5,759 bases of DNA, from NCBI GenBank assembly GCA_945483525.1, contig CALYRV010000094.1, positions 1-5,759 on the forward strand, given 5' to 3'. This stretch comes from an uncultured Verrucomicrobiota bacterium (GTDB taxonomy: Bacteria; Verrucomicrobiota; Kiritimatiellia; RFP12; UBA1067). Shown here one piece after another: positions 5,368-5,759 of this stretch (positions within the stretch are counted from its first letter, which is position 1; each line of letters starts with the position of its first letter). Under the pieces are notes generated by a model. It did no database searches. It had not been told where the DNA came from and worked only from the letters and a program-made list of their open reading frames with translations. The position numbers and the translations under genes are program-made.

Positions 5368-5759
5368 ATGAAACTCCAAATTGAGCGGCTGATCGTGTGG
5401 CCGAAAAAAGAGGGATTTGATCCGCGCGAAATCGAGTTCAAGCCGAATTGTGTGAATGTATTAAGTGGTGATTCACGCACGGGCAAGTCAGCGGTCGTGG
5501 CGATCATCGACTACTGCCTTGGATCGCATGACTGCAGCGTTCCGGGTGGTAAGGTGCGCGAGAACGCATCGTGGTTCGGAATCGTCATTTCAACCGCAGA
5601 TGGGCGGCATCTTTTGGCCCGTCGAAATCCGGATGCAGAGCGGAAAGAGACGAGCGATTTCTTCGTCAAGCCACTTGAACCGAACGAACCCGTTCCAAAG
5701 ACAATTGAAGAGAAGAACAAGGATACGGATGCGGTGGTTGAAATCCTGACGCGCATGGC
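5368..5759 (+). CDS. ABC-3C SMC/Rad50-like ATPase, DUF3732 type (5' part only)
   Basis: The gene runs off the right edge, with 130 codons visible. It begins MKLQIERLIVWPK, then PREIEFKPNCVNVLSGD, and has Walker A GDSRTGKSA (G34 to S41, Lys40), followed by VVAIIDYCLGS (43-53). The IDYCLGS motif directly after the P-loop, the WFGIVI strand (69-74) and DGRHLLARR (78-86) match the DUF3732 ATPases that define ABC-three-component systems. These are SMC/Rad50-type ABC ATPases, expected to have a central coiled coil and a distal Walker B and signature motif, both beyond the window. The P-loop has Arg37 where the common form is GESGTGKS; the catalytic Gly-Lys-Ser is kept. Spacing of 3 bases from the middle-component stop indicates one operon. 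Predicted role: ATP-dependent sensing or remodelling of invading nucleoprotein, passing a signal through the middle component to the effector. Confidence 0.88.
   Translation, partial: MKLQIERLIVWPKKEGFDPREIEFKPNCVNVLSGDSRTGKSAVVAIIDYCLGSHDCSVPGGKVRENASWFGIVISTADGRHLLARRNPDAERKETSDFFVKPLEPNEPVPKTIEEKNKDTDAVVEILTRM

Noticed and set aside
5465..5749. 94-codon ORF inside the ATPase gene
   Set aside because: Shadow in another frame. The frame from 5368 carries Walker A and the IDYCLGS motif.

Overview
The window is a bacterial, gene-dense, single-strand (+) defence-type locus. No gene on the minus strand can be supported. There are no rRNA, tRNA, CRISPR or insertion-sequence features. Coding bias is strongly GC-ending over the first two complete genes (hand counts around 60% GC in samples). 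GC falls to about 43% in the first 180 bases and about 46% in bases 4561-4740. This suggests a mosaic accessory island in a moderately GC-rich bacterium. The sequence alone does not let me name the genus or phylum.

Layout: (1) bases 2-136 hold the 3' end of an upstream gene whose last 44 residues look like a winged-helix segment. (2) A 17-codon ORF (133-186) links it by ATGA overlaps to (3) a full-length type I restriction endonuclease R subunit (HsdR, 1127 aa, 183-3566). (4) Three bases later comes a RadC-like HhH plus JAMM/MPN protein (3570-4337). (5) Nine bases later comes a 168-aa protein (4347-4853) that resembles the C-terminal domain of ABC-three-component (ABC-3C) system effectors but has no effector domain. 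(6) Overlapping it is an ABC-3C middle component (4843-5364). (7) Three bases later an ABC-3C SMC/Rad50-like ATPase of the DUF3732 type begins (5368) and runs off the window. No gene-free stretch exceeds about 50 bases.

How the parts fit: the genes are spaced by 3, 9, -11 and 3 bases, with Shine-Dalgarno motifs in front of most starts and no visible terminators, so they look like one transcription unit. HsdR would supply the translocase/nuclease of a type I restriction system whose HsdM and HsdS are not in view. The last three genes form the recognisable core of an ABC-3C conflict system, predicted from comparative genomics to couple an ABC ATPase sensor, a middle component and a CTD-bearing effector. 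The expected N-terminal effector domain is absent. The gene in its place is radC, in the same reading frame and separated only by two TAG codons. The main hypothesis is therefore that the RadC-like JAMM protein, or the HsdR-RadC pair, is the effector partner of a split ABC-3C system. The alternative is that the effector domain was lost and the CTD is a remnant.
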